Notes: generated by a model not told the origin, from the letters alone. DNA of 48,115 nt from Chloroflexota bacterium (GCA_016208315.1 JACQYF010000003.1:1-48115), one strand, 5' to 3'. Positions 34,572 to 43,288 are shown, counted from the first letter of the stretch. Translations and numbers: made by a program.

Positions 34572-35324
34572 TTATGCGGTGGTCGCCATTGCTAGTGTCT
34601 CTTCTGCTTTTGCCTCTGCCGCCGCATCCTTCAGCAGGGACACGAAGGTCCTGAGGTCCTGGGCAGCGGCGGCTTCCATTGCCTTCGCCACGTACGCCTG
34701 CCGCTCTTGCTCCGGCGCATACAACAGGTCGGGTGGCGGCGTCACCAACCCCGCCGCCACCAGTCGGCTATACAACCGCTGGGCAAAGGCAAGGTGCTTG
34801 TCGTTTCCAGGATCGGATCGCCAGGCGCGGTAGGTCGCATAGGGCGACAGACCGTGGCTTTTCCAGGCGGCGAGACAATACAACCCGACCGTCTCCTCGA
34901 CTAGGCGTTTGATCTCCCCCGGTACCTGCGCGTCCACCAACCAAGCCAGATCGAATCCCTGACTTTGGCAGAACCCGCCGAGTTCCTGCGTGAAATCGCC
35001 CAGGTCTTTGTCGCCAAGCCCTTGCAACCAAGCGGTGAACTCGGCGGCATCAGCCGGCAAGGACTTGTAGACAGTCGTCCGCCGCTCCAATTCCGCCTGG
35101 CTTAGCCACTCTTTAAACCGCCCAGCCAGTTCGGGACGCCGGCGGAGGGGAAACCGCTCGCCAGCTTTTTCCACCGTTTCTTTGGCGGTTTCGATCACCT
35201 TGCTGGTGGCTTGCGTCATCCGATTGGCGGTTTGCTGGCGCGAGAACTTGGGTAGCCAAGCCGGTTGCCACAGCAACACAATCCCAGTCACGACGAGCAG
35301 AACCGCAATAATGATAATAACCAT
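34572..35324 (-). CDS. Membrane-anchored protein sharing an undescribed domain with the coiled-coil protein
   Basis: A 250-aa protein. Residues 2-20 are one transmembrane helix (VIIIIAVLLVVTGIVLLW), then a basic amphipathic stretch. The domain at about 70-225 (FTAWLQGLGDKDLGDFTQEL, GFDLAWLVDAQVP, ATYRAWRSDP, DLLYAPEQERQAY) matches the N-terminal domain of the following 1048-aa protein. Its start codon lies 2 bp after the ParA stop, with AGGAGAT inside the ParA gene, so expression is coupled. It may anchor the coiled-coil partner or ParA to the membrane; this is inference. I know no named family for the domain. Confidence 0.8.
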   Translation of the reverse strand: MVIIIIAVLLVVTGIVLLWQPAWLPKFSRQQTANRMTQATSKVIETAKETVEKAGERFPLRRRPELAGRFKEWLSQAELERRTTVYKSLPADAAEFTAWLQGLGDKDLGDFTQELGGFCQSQGFDLAWLVDAQVPGEIKRLVEETVGLYCLAAWKSHGLSPYATYRAWRSDPGNDKHLAFAQRLYSRLVAAGLVTPPPDLLYAPEQERQAYVAKAMEAAAAQDLRTFVSLLKDAAAEAKAEETLAMATTA

Positions 35325-35326
35325 GA

Positions 35327-36196
35327 TTACATCTCCTTTGACTCAAACTCTTGATCATTTGCCACGTGGGTCTGAACTCGGCAAGGTAAAGCCAGTCGCT
35401 CGACGACGAATTGGGCAAGCGCCAGATAATGTTGGGCTTCGGGATGCTGGCGAGCGTAGGTGACCACGGGTTGGCACGCGCCGGCTGCCTCAGCCACACG
35501 CACACTGCGCCCGATGGACACTGGCAGAACGGGCAGCCCCGCTTTTTGCATGGCTTCTATCTCTTCCCGGTGGTGTCTCAGCCGCGTATCGTAAAAGGTC
35601 AGCAAGATGCCCAGGAAGACCAGTTCTGGGTTGATCTCTGCCTGAATGGACCTGATGGTCTCCACGAACAGCGATAAGCCACGCAGATCTTGCGCCGTGG
35701 GCTGGGCAGGCACGATGACGATCTGCGCCGCAGTCAGGGCGTTGATCGTCAACAGCCCTTGGTTGGGCGGGCAGTCCACCAAACACACGTCGAAATCCTG
35801 CGCGACTGTGGTCAGCACTTTTCTGAGAACGTACTCCCGCTGCAGGCGCGCGGCTAACCCCTCCTCAGCGGAGGACAGAGCCGTGTCGCTGGGGCAGATC
35901 CACAGATTGTCCCCCAAGTCCACCAATACGTCTTTGAGTGCCACGTGACCGGGTTTCGCGCCGCCTAGCACCTCAGCCAGGGAAAACACCTGTTTCAGGA
36001 ACCGCGTGCTGCCAGTCGTCTCCCCTTGCCCCATCTCATCCTGCACGCCGCACGTGCCGGTGAGACTGGCTTGGGGGTCGGCGTCCACGAGCAAGACGCG
36101 CTGTCCGTGCTCCCGCGCCAAAGCCGCGCCCAGGTTATGGGCTGTAGCCGTCTTGCCCGTGCCGCCTTTGTGATTGGCTACGGCAATGGTTTGCAT
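35327..36196 (-). CDS. ParA/Soj-like partitioning ATPase
   Basis: A 289-aa deviant-Walker ATPase. Walker A KGGTGKT (about 9-15, with the signature Lys), VLLVDADPQASLT (Walker A' region), and CLVDCPPNQG (Walker B) are intact. These proteins form nucleotide-dependent gradients on DNA or membranes and position chromosomes, plasmids or protein cargo. No ParB gene or parS-like palindrome is nearby; the next two genes share a novel domain, one membrane-anchored and one coiled coil, which would fit a cargo-positioning role. GGGAG precedes the ATG at 36196; the longer frame is not supported. Confidence 0.92.
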   Translation of the reverse strand: MQTIAVANHKGGTGKTATAHNLGAALAREHGQRVLLVDADPQASLTGTCGVQDEMGQGETTGSTRFLKQVFSLAEVLGGAKPGHVALKDVLVDLGDNLWICPSDTALSSAEEGLAARLQREYVLRKVLTTVAQDFDVCLVDCPPNQGLLTINALTAAQIVIVPAQPTAQDLRGLSLFVETIRSIQAEINPELVFLGILLTFYDTRLRHHREEIEAMQKAGLPVLPVSIGRSVRVAEAAGACQPVVTYARQHPEAQHYLALAQFVVERLALPCRVQTHVANDQEFESKEM

Positions 36197-36266
36197 CGTG
36201 ATTCTCCCATATCCAACCTTTCCAACCGCCACTAGGTTCACTGGCGGCATCTCTTGGGCTATCTCG

Positions 36267-36728
36267 TCACCTCGCCAACTGACTACTCGCGCGCGTGATC
36301 AGCGTCAGCGGCGAAACGGTCTCCACCTGGACTTGCACTTGTCCGCTCGACACGCCTTTCGGCAACGGACCGGAGAGGAGCGTAACTTTGACCGTATCCG
36401 GTTCCAGGCGGTTCTGCGTGCGACTGGGCGTATCCGCGACCATTGCCTGCAACTGTACCGCCGACTGGTTGGGATCGGCTTGGACTGCCAGCGTAGCGCG
36501 CTGACCGGGGCGCAGGCGTGAGACCGCTTCCTCCGAAAACCGGACGACGAGCGAGCCATCGCGCTGGATTTCCCAATCCTGACTGCTCTCATAGAGCGTG
36601 ACAGACGCGAACACGAGCCACGCGAACCACGCTACGATCAGAATGCTGGCGATGATGAGCGTAGCGAGCGATGGTCGAAATGAATCGCTTTGCAGCGAAC
36701 GCATCGAGCGTGAAAATGAGAGTGACAT
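36267..36728 (-). CDS. Minimal HlyD-like membrane protein
   Basis: A 153-aa protein with one N-terminal transmembrane helix (about 20-43, LATLIIASILIVAWFAWLVF) and an external beta domain (DGSLVVRFSEEAVSRLRPGQRATLAVQ and DTVKVTLLSG...GQVQVQVETVSPLTLITRASS). This is the start and the barrel end of an HlyD/MFP adaptor; the long helical hairpin and lipoyl domain found in normal adaptors (350-450 aa) are absent. Adaptors join ABC exporters to the envelope, and this gene lies in the same cluster as a C39 exporter. GAGG lies upstream of the ATG. It could also be a reduced, partly decayed adaptor. Confidence 0.65.
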   Translation of the reverse strand: MSLSFSRSMRSLQSDSFRPSLATLIIASILIVAWFAWLVFASVTLYESSQDWEIQRDGSLVVRFSEEAVSRLRPGQRATLAVQADPNQSAVQLQAMVADTPSRTQNRLEPDTVKVTLLSGPLPKGVSSGQVQVQVETVSPLTLITRASSQLAR

Positions 36729-36756
36729 GGTTTCCTCTTATCTTTTCCTGTTCCGC

Positions 36757-36839
36757 GAATCTTCGCGAATCCCAAAGGGACTTTCAGTCTACGCCAATCT
36801 TCTTTCTCCATTCGCGCAGATTCGCGGAGATTCGCGGAT
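36757..36839. repeat. Dispersed GATTCGCGG repeats, inverted pair
   Basis: CCGCGAATCTTCGCGAATCC near 36755-36775 and GATTCGCGGAGATTCGCGG near 36818-36838 face each other between the P-type ATPase and HlyD-like genes. Same element as at 19255. Confidence 0.55.
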
Positions 36840-36867
36840 GAAAAATTGGTTGCGGCTGGAAGCCGCG

Positions 36868-38946
36868 CTACGCTTTCGATTCCGTCTTTTCTTCATTGCC
36901 AGCCATCAATCGCGGCAACATGGAGTTTACCATGCCGACTGTAAAGCCACCCATTCCGATCACGAAAGCCGGCAATACTCCAAGGTGAAAGAGAAACACA
37001 CCGCCAATCGCCGCGGCGCCGGGCACGAAGGAGGCAAGCAAATCGGTCCGCAGGTTGGCGTGCAAGCCATCGGCAATCTCGAATAGCCGCCCCAGTTTTT
37101 CGAGATTGCCATCCAGGAGAACAATCGAGGCAACATCGGCGGCGACCGTGGACGCGCCGCGCAGCGACACCGAGACGTGCGCTTTTTTCAAAGCAATCGC
37201 ATCGTTGATGCCGTCACCCACGAAGCATACCGACGCGCCGTCCGCTTGCAATCGCTCGACAATCTCCGCCTTGCCCGCTGGCAAAACCTCCGCCAAGTAA
37301 TGCTCGATGCCCAGTTGCTCAGCCAGCGCGGCGGTTACTTGCTGATGATCGCCCGATAGAATATAGAGCGACAGGTTGCGCGCCTTGAGTTGTTGCACGA
37401 GGTGTTTGACTTCCGGGCGAATGGCTGGGCGCAGTTCGATCATGCCGCTCAAACGCCGATTCACGGCGACATAAACGTAAGAATAGCCCTGTGCATGTCC
37501 TGCGGCTTGCAACGCGCGCCAATCGGTCGGAATGTCAATCCCTTCCATATCCATATACCGCGCGCTGCCCACGTGCACGCGCACATCGGGCAAGTGAACC
37601 AAAATGCCAAAGCCCTCCTGGTAATGCGCGTCCTGGCTCGCGCTCAAATCGAGTTGGCGCGCCTGCGCCGCTTGCAGAATGGCGCGAGCGAACGGGTGGG
37701 TCTGCCGAGATTCAGCCGAGGCGGCATACGTCAACAACTGGTTTTCGTCCAGCCCATTGTGCACATAGATGCGTCCCAGTTCCGGTTGTTCCAACGTCAG
37801 CGTGCCGGTCTTGTCGAACACAATCGTATTGACTTTGGAGAGCAATTCCAAGGCGCGCCCATCTTTGACTAAAATTCCCTGCTTCGTCGCGAGATTGAGA
37901 AAGTTCAATACGCTGAGCGGACCCGTCACGCGCGCATCCCAGGCAACATCCGAGACAAGCACCGCCATTGCCCCTTGCGCCCCTGCGACCGGCAAAGCCG
38001 CGGCAGTCAGCGCCAACTGCGGCAAGGCGACTTGATCGGCAAACCGCTGGCTCCATAACTCGACGGACGATTGATAATCGGCGGTGTTGCGTAATATGTC
38101 GGCGATCTGAGCCGCCGTCGTTTCTTGACCGGATTTCTCGACTCGAAGAAAGATCTGTCCCGACACCACTAGCGTCGAGGCAAAGACAGAGTCGCCTACG
38201 CCGCTTTCGCCTGGTTGCGATTCGCCGGTCAACATCCGCCGATCAATCGTGGCGATGCCTCGTGTGATGTAACCATCGGCTGGGATCCGTTGTCCTCCCG
38301 AAACGATGACCTGATCGCCCGGCTTGAGTTCCTCAAAGGGGATTTCAATCTCTTGACCGCTTGGCGCCACAATCCACACCTTGCGCGGTTGCTCGCCAAA
38401 TGCGCCCGTCAGGGCTTGCTCCGACCTATTCCGCGTCCGCAAGACCAGTTTTTTGCTCAGACTTTGCGCGCCCTCCAGAAATGCGAGTAGCGAAAACAAG
38501 CCGGAAGCGAATAGCCCCGTAGTCACCGCGGCGTCGAAAACAGCCCGGTCAATCTTGCGCTGTTCGACCAGACTGCGATAGCCCGCGCGCCAATACGGTA
38601 TAGAAAGTTTTAGCAGAAAGGGCAGACTCAGCAACACCAACGGATGCGCCACCAGCGCTCCCACCGTCGTCACGCCCAGTGCTGCCGCCGAAAGCGCAAG
38701 ATCTTGATCGAGCGCTCTGTCTTCTGCTTGAAACTTGGCTTGCGCTAACGCGGATATTCGGCTGGCTGGCTCGGTATTGACCGTTGCTGTGCTTGTTTCC
38801 TGGGGCTTGTACGCCGACTTGGACATCCGAATGCCCGGCGTGTTGGCAGAGTCACGCGCGCGAATAGACGCCGGGTCCAGTGGATCCATTTTGGACCAGG
38901 CGTGGAGCGCGGCATCCTTCAAGACTGGAAACAGTTCCTTGATCAT
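36868..38946 (-). CDS. P-type ATPase related to heavy-metal pumps but without the CPx motif
   Basis: A 692-aa transporter. Actuator TGES (240-243), phosphorylation site DKTGTLT (378-384), THP in the P1B-type HP loop (416-418) and GDGIND (577-582) are all intact, so it should hydrolyse ATP. The membrane segment before the P-domain, where P1B pumps have CPC/CPH/SPC, reads SDVAWDARVTGP (332-343) and has no metal-binding Cys-Pro. No N-terminal HMA (GMxCxxC) domain. The N terminus (1-75) is a charged extension. Substrate is therefore unclear: perhaps a non-metal or polyamine-type cation, as polyamine genes share the cluster, but this is speculation. The upstream neighbour is a DUF2156 gene 73 bp away. 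Confidence 0.85.
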   Translation of the reverse strand: MIKELFPVLKDAALHAWSKMDPLDPASIRARDSANTPGIRMSKSAYKPQETSTATVNTEPASRISALAQAKFQAEDRALDQDLALSAAALGVTTVGALVAHPLVLLSLPFLLKLSIPYWRAGYRSLVEQRKIDRAVFDAAVTTGLFASGLFSLLAFLEGAQSLSKKLVLRTRNRSEQALTGAFGEQPRKVWIVAPSGQEIEIPFEELKPGDQVIVSGGQRIPADGYITRGIATIDRRMLTGESQPGESGVGDSVFASTLVVSGQIFLRVEKSGQETTAAQIADILRNTADYQSSVELWSQRFADQVALPQLALTAAALPVAGAQGAMAVLVSDVAWDARVTGPLSVLNFLNLATKQGILVKDGRALELLSKVNTIVFDKTGTLTLEQPELGRIYVHNGLDENQLLTYAASAESRQTHPFARAILQAAQARQLDLSASQDAHYQEGFGILVHLPDVRVHVGSARYMDMEGIDIPTDWRALQAAGHAQGYSYVYVAVNRRLSGMIELRPAIRPEVKHLVQQLKARNLSLYILSGDHQQVTAALAEQLGIEHYLAEVLPAGKAEIVERLQADGASVCFVGDGINDAIALKKAHVSVSLRGASTVAADVASIVLLDGNLEKLGRLFEIADGLHANLRTDLLASFVPGAAAIGGVFLFHLGVLPAFVIGMGGFTVGMVNSMLPRLMAGNEEKTESKA

Positions 38947-39019
38947 CTATCCACCACTTCACATGGCTATGTGCTGACGATTATTCCTGGCGATTGGGCG
39001 CGGTTTTGCAAACCTTGTT

Positions 39020-39922
39020 CTACGCCCTGGCAATAGTGAATTTCCTTAAAAGCCCAACCGGTCTGTAAGCCAATTTGGCTTGCCGCATATTGGCGATGCC
39101 AGTATCTTGTTCAAGGTTTAGGTGGATACATTTTTGCTCCCGCAAGAGCCGTGCTGTTTCACATTCCATATATGCTGCACCACCATCAAAACTCAAATCT
39201 GTTTTGCCCAAATGCCCCAGGGCTGTGTGGTCATGGACGATTTCATTGATCGTATAGCCGATCAACCTATTCCCAATAAACAAACCAACTAATCTGGAAG
39301 TAAACTCAGATGCGTATTGTAAGAAACGGCAAAGTACAGCAATATCCTCTTGGGATTTACCTTCGTCGAACCCTTTACTCTTTGACCATAGAGCAGTTAA
39401 CTCAATCATTGCGCGAACGTCATCTCCATTATTTGCATTCAGCACCTCGATTTTGTGATCAGGATATTCTTTTTTGAAGCGATGAGTTTTCGATCTTATG
39501 CTTTTGAATCTTCTTCCGTTGAGTTTGATAAGGTCGTCTATGGCTAAAAGGTAATCATGATTGTCGGGGTCTTCGCCAACCACAAAGTTGTTAGGCGTTT
39601 CAAGGCATTGAACGACAATCTCAGGCACTAGCTCCAATCGAGGCGCATCTTCCAGCAAAATCGCAATAGTTTCGTTTATTCTACTTGCGCCCAGCAGAGA
39701 ACAAATATCCGTGTCGTCAAAATAGCCCTTGGTTTTTATTATCAAATTGTCGTTGAGAATTGAAAAACAGGTTCGACCATGCGTATTCCATCCAAGTAGA
39801 CTCCAAAAATTGAAGTCAGAATATGGCGGGTATTGCCGAGTAAACTGATCAAAAATCCCTTTATCCGCAAGCGTCACTTTTTTGAAATGAGGATATAAGA
39901 ACTCTTCATTACTCTGAGCCAT
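39020..39922 (-). CDS. DUF2156 / phosphatidylglycerol lysyltransferase-like protein
   Basis: A 300-aa protein of the GNAT-like fold found in the C-terminal domain of MprF/LPG synthase. Typical blocks are FKKVTLADKGIFDQFTRQYPP...FNFWSLLGWN at the N terminus, RRFKSIRSKTHRFKKEYPD and the final LNLEQDTGIANMRQAKLAYRPV. No flippase or other membrane helices, so it is a soluble stand-alone form. Such enzymes transfer aminoacyl or acyl groups to lipids or peptides. Base composition is clearly more AT-rich than the flanks, as for the following gene, suggesting recent acquisition. It starts 9 bp after its neighbour's stop without an obvious ribosome site, so it is probably coupled. Confidence 0.78.
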   Translation of the reverse strand: MAQSNEEFLYPHFKKVTLADKGIFDQFTRQYPPYSDFNFWSLLGWNTHGRTCFSILNDNLIIKTKGYFDDTDICSLLGASRINETIAILLEDAPRLELVPEIVVQCLETPNNFVVGEDPDNHDYLLAIDDLIKLNGRRFKSIRSKTHRFKKEYPDHKIEVLNANNGDDVRAMIELTALWSKSKGFDEGKSQEDIAVLCRFLQYASEFTSRLVGLFIGNRLIGYTINEIVHDHTALGHLGKTDLSFDGGAAYMECETARLLREQKCIHLNLEQDTGIANMRQAKLAYRPVGLLRKFTIARA

Positions 39923-39931
39923 AAGTTGGAT

Positions 39932-40450
39932 TTAACCATTTGAAAGAATAGCCGAGACCGGTTTACGTTTGAGGTCCTTTAAATTTATCTGAACTCGACG
40001 ATCTACCTCTATGAGGGTAGTATCGAGTTTATAGATTTCGATTGGAGATAGTTGGAAGAACCTCTGGATACTATCGCCGCGAAAGTGTTCGGCGGGAAGC
40101 GCCCATTTGGCTCGCGCCTGGGGATCTGGAAATAATAGCTTCCAATACAGATCCATAACTCTCGATAGATCCGCATCTTCGACTTGACCAGCCAACGCAA
40201 GAATCTGAACACCATCCGCATCGTCCGAGGACAAGGTAGAATCAAATATGGCGAATGCGACTCTGAGGTTCGATTTCAAGTGCTGGATGTGAATCGAATC
40301 TATTGCGGAACAGAAATAGAAATTATAGTCCGCGTCAACGACGTAGGCGACGGGTGCGACCCAGACCTCATTGGAGCGACAGGTCGCCAGACTCAAGTAC
40401 CTGTTGCTCGCAATGATCTGTCTCGTCTTTGTGACATTGGAATCTTCCAT
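39932..40450 (-). CDS. Pyridoxamine 5'-phosphate oxidase-like (FMN split-barrel) protein
   Basis: A 172-aa protein with the split-barrel pattern: RYLSLATCRSNEVWVAPVAYVVDADYNFYF (about 17-46), then HIQHLKSNLRVAFAIFD and VQILALAGQVEDAD. Relatives bind FMN, F420 or haem and act as oxidoreductases; the cofactor here is unknown. The ATG begins directly after the lipocalin-like gene's TGA stop, so the two are translationally coupled. Composition is AT-rich like the DUF2156 gene downstream. Confidence 0.75.
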   Translation of the reverse strand: MEDSNVTKTRQIIASNRYLSLATCRSNEVWVAPVAYVVDADYNFYFCSAIDSIHIQHLKSNLRVAFAIFDSTLSSDDADGVQILALAGQVEDADLSRVMDLYWKLLFPDPQARAKWALPAEHFRGDSIQRFFQLSPIEIYKLDTTLIEVDRRVQINLKDLKRKPVSAILSNG

Positions 40451-40873
40451 TCAGGTAACTTTTTCCCAGGAAAGCTGATTCGTAAACTGCCTCCGCGCGG
40501 TCGCCTGCGGCTGGGTTGTCAAACGCAACACGTTGCCGCTCATGCTCGCCAAGCGGATCTGTGTTTCCCCCAGCCAGTTTGGATAGAGCGCACCGAGAGG
40601 TTCCAGCCGTATAACCGCGGTGGTCTGGTCTACGATGTATGTGCCAAAGTAGGCGATGTACCCCGCAAAGGCGGCGCGGACCTCTTCGTCGGCGCCCATT
40701 GTCCGATTATTGCTGGCAAATCTAGGTCGGTCCGGCTGCATGATTTGGAGCGAGAACCAGCCGCCTTCTGTAAAGATGAGCAAACCGACCGGGTGAGGAC
40801 CAAACAGTTGGACTTCTTCCGCACCATTCGAGACGATGAAGGACGTTAGTCTCCACGTACCCACCACGTTCAT
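40451..40873 (-). CDS. Lipocalin-like domain protein
   Basis: A 140-aa single-domain protein matching the lipocalin-like family of stand-alone barrels: NVVGTWRLTSFIV at the N terminus, GPHPVGLLIFTEGGWFSLQIMQPDRPRF, and AYFGTYIVDQTTAVIRLEPLGALYPNW. These proteins sit as accessory domains in many polyketide and related clusters and may bind hydrophobic intermediates. No signal peptide. GGGAGG lies seven bases before the ATG. It follows the acyltransferase-ACP-oxoamine synthase gene by 29 bp, which fits a role in handling that enzyme's product. Confidence 0.78.
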   Translation of the reverse strand: MNVVGTWRLTSFIVSNGAEEVQLFGPHPVGLLIFTEGGWFSLQIMQPDRPRFASNNRTMGADEEVRAAFAGYIAYFGTYIVDQTTAVIRLEPLGALYPNWLGETQIRLASMSGNVLRLTTQPQATARRQFTNQLSWEKVT

Positions 40874-40902
40874 TGCTGCCTCCCTGACTTTTCTTCCTTA
40901 CC

Positions 40903-43272
40903 TCATCCATCCTTCTCAGTGATCCTCTGTCGAATTTCCTTCAGGGCTTGAAGGGTGGTCTCGATTTCCTCGTCGGTGTTCAGCGCGGTGAGCGAAAAAC
41001 GCAAGCCGCCGCGCTGATAGGGTACGATGGGGAAAATGCCCGGGGTGATGAGTAAGCCATATTTCCAAGCCAAGTTAATCGCCTTGACCGTTTGCTCATA
41101 GCCGCCGGTGACCACAAAGACGATGGGGAAACCGCCCGCGTTATCTACCTCGTAGCCCAAGGCGCGCGCCCCGGAAGCGAGCCGGTGCGAAAGCCGGTAA
41201 AGCGTTGCGCGCAATTGGTCCCCTTCTTTTTCATTGACCTCCAGCCCAGCCAACGCGCTTGCCAGCGAGGCAACCGGCACTGGTCCGGAAAACACGTAGG
41301 TGGAAGAAAGCATCAATTTTTCTCGCGTTTCGGCGTCTGGGCAACTGAGGAACGCGGCATAAGAAGAGAATGCCTTGGATAGCCCGGACACGTAAATAAA
41401 ACGTTCCGCCGCACAGTCCAAGCCGTAATAGTTCACAATGCCGTTGCCCTTGTGACCATACGGACATTCGGGCGAGGGATTCTCGCCCACCACTCCCAAG
41501 CCATGCGCATCGTCCACATACAAATAGGCGTTGTAGCGGCGCATCAATTCACCAAAGGCAGGCAAATTCTCGTATTCCGCCGACATCGAGTACACGCCGT
41601 CCACCGTGACGATAATGGGCGACCGATTTGTATAGTGCTTGAGTACCCATTCTAGATCGTTCAAATCATTGTGCTTGTATTGGACGCAGGTGATGCCCTT
41701 GGCTTGCGCCAATTGGCACGCTTCCTGGATCGTATGATGCGCGGCGATATCACATAGGATGACGCCGGCGGGACCTGCCAGAACGGGCAAAGCGGCAATA
41801 TTGAGCGAGGCGATCGAGGGAAATACGACCACGGAAGAAACTTTGAGAAACTCTGCCAACCGCTCTTCCAGCACCATGTATGGCTCAGGCGAAGCCACTA
41901 GCCGTGTCCAACTGGGATGCACGCCCCACTCCGCTACCATTTTGGGAATGGCGTTCATCACTTCAGGGTGATAATCCAGCCCCAGGTAGTTGCAGGAAGC
42001 AAAGTCAATAAATGGCTTGCCGTCAATTTCCAGTTTGCGGTTGACTTGTTTTTGCACTCGCAGGTGAAAGCGGGACAGTTCGTGAAAAGAAGGTGTGCTA
42101 CGCGTCTCGCAAAAGTCCACAACCTGAAACGGCACCTCCGGTTCAGGGCGCGACGCGGGCGCGACTGAACCAGGACGCACCAACGGCAACATCGCCTCAA
42201 CTAACGTCTTTGGCGTCTGGTAGGTAAAGAACAACGTGGCGGGCAACTCCACGCCCAATTGTGCCGAAAGCGCCAGTTGCACCTCCACTAGTGCTATCGA
42301 ATCAAAGCCAAGCTCGGAGAATTTGCGGCTCCAGCCCTCAGGCGGCATTTGGATTTGCGGGTCCGCGGTAGCCAATGCTTTTCGTACCAACTGCGCCAGC
42401 CAGGTGCGGCGTCGTTCTGGCTCTTCCGTGTGAAGCAACGCGGCGGCGTCATCTGCTGCGCGCGCTGGCGGCAGCACCGCCTCGCTCAGGCGCAAGTCAA
42501 ACCCGGCTTGCGCCAGTTGAGCCATGCTTGTCAGCAGAGTTTTCTTTTCACTCCCGCTCCGCCTCAAACTGGCTGTGTAGTGGATGGGACTCGCCGTGTG
42601 AGTAAAGAGATCATTGAACGCGTCCTCCAGTGTCGGGTGCGGACCTAGCTCCACAAACCAATCGTAGCCGTCATCAAGCATGGCTTGCGCGGCTTGCGCA
42701 AAGAGCACCGGCTGGCGAATATGCTCGAACCAGTGCATCGTGTCAAAGTCCTCGGCTTGCGCCCGGCGACCCCACAGCGAAGAATAGACCGGCAACGTCA
42801 TCAGGCGCGGCAAGAGCTCGCCCAACTCACGATAAAATCGTTCCCGCTGCGCCTCCATTGCCAGAGAATGTAGCATACTCCCCTCTTGGCTTGTTGCCCG
42901 CACTATTTGGCAATGTTCCCATACCAGCCGCAATGCGGTCGGGATATACAGTATGCCGGCGGCGTAGGCGGCAGCCAATTCGCCCACGCTGTGCCCCAGC
43001 ACACCCGCCGGACTCAAGCCCCAACTGCACAGCAACTCGAACAAAGCAATTTCGAGCGCGCACACGCAGGGCTGACCGATCGTCGAATCCAACAAACGCG
43101 ACGCGCGGGGTTCCTTCCGCAATTCTTCCAGGATTGACCAGCCCGCGAGCGGGCGAAACGCTTGGTCACACTGTTCCAACGTTTGCCGGAACACCGGATA
43201 CTGCATCAACTCTTTTCCCATCCCGGGCCACTGCGAGCCGATGCCAGAAAAGACAAAAACAAGTTTGGGCAT
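40903..43272 (-). CDS. Acyltransferase-ACP-alpha-oxoamine synthase fusion
   Basis: A 789-aa megaenzyme. AT domain about 3-285: GHSVGE with Ser95 and GPHP with His212. Carrier protein about 290-365: LGFDSIAL with phosphopantetheine Ser325. PLP-dependent alpha-oxoamine synthase about 385-785: DDAHG (587-591) and Lys633 in VSGLSKAFSS. There is no ketosynthase. The order implies that AT loads an acyl group on the carrier and the synthase condenses it with an amino acid, releasing CO2, to give an alpha-aminoketone; PigH in prodigiosin synthesis (ACP-ACP-AOS) works in this way. AT specificity is not clear from the motifs. GGAGGG precedes the ATG. A phosphopantetheinyl transferase is not in the window. 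Confidence 0.9.
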   Translation of the reverse strand: MPKLVFVFSGIGSQWPGMGKELMQYPVFRQTLEQCDQAFRPLAGWSILEELRKEPRASRLLDSTIGQPCVCALEIALFELLCSWGLSPAGVLGHSVGELAAAYAAGILYIPTALRLVWEHCQIVRATSQEGSMLHSLAMEAQRERFYRELGELLPRLMTLPVYSSLWGRRAQAEDFDTMHWFEHIRQPVLFAQAAQAMLDDGYDWFVELGPHPTLEDAFNDLFTHTASPIHYTASLRRSGSEKKTLLTSMAQLAQAGFDLRLSEAVLPPARAADDAAALLHTEEPERRRTWLAQLVRKALATADPQIQMPPEGWSRKFSELGFDSIALVEVQLALSAQLGVELPATLFFTYQTPKTLVEAMLPLVRPGSVAPASRPEPEVPFQVVDFCETRSTPSFHELSRFHLRVQKQVNRKLEIDGKPFIDFASCNYLGLDYHPEVMNAIPKMVAEWGVHPSWTRLVASPEPYMVLEERLAEFLKVSSVVVFPSIASLNIAALPVLAGPAGVILCDIAAHHTIQEACQLAQAKGITCVQYKHNDLNDLEWVLKHYTNRSPIIVTVDGVYSMSAEYENLPAFGELMRRYNAYLYVDDAHGLGVVGENPSPECPYGHKGNGIVNYYGLDCAAERFIYVSGLSKAFSSYAAFLSCPDAETREKLMLSSTYVFSGPVPVASLASALAGLEVNEKEGDQLRATLYRLSHRLASGARALGYEVDNAGGFPIVFVVTGGYEQTVKAINLAWKYGLLITPGIFPIVPYQRGGLRFSLTALNTDEEIETTLQALKEIRQRITEKDG

Positions 43273-43288
43273 ATATTAGATCCCTCCT

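Noticed and set aside
35327..36196. ParA as evidence of a plasmid replicon
   Set aside because: No ParB, replication initiator, iterons or parS-like sites; the gene is embedded in a biosynthesis/export operon.
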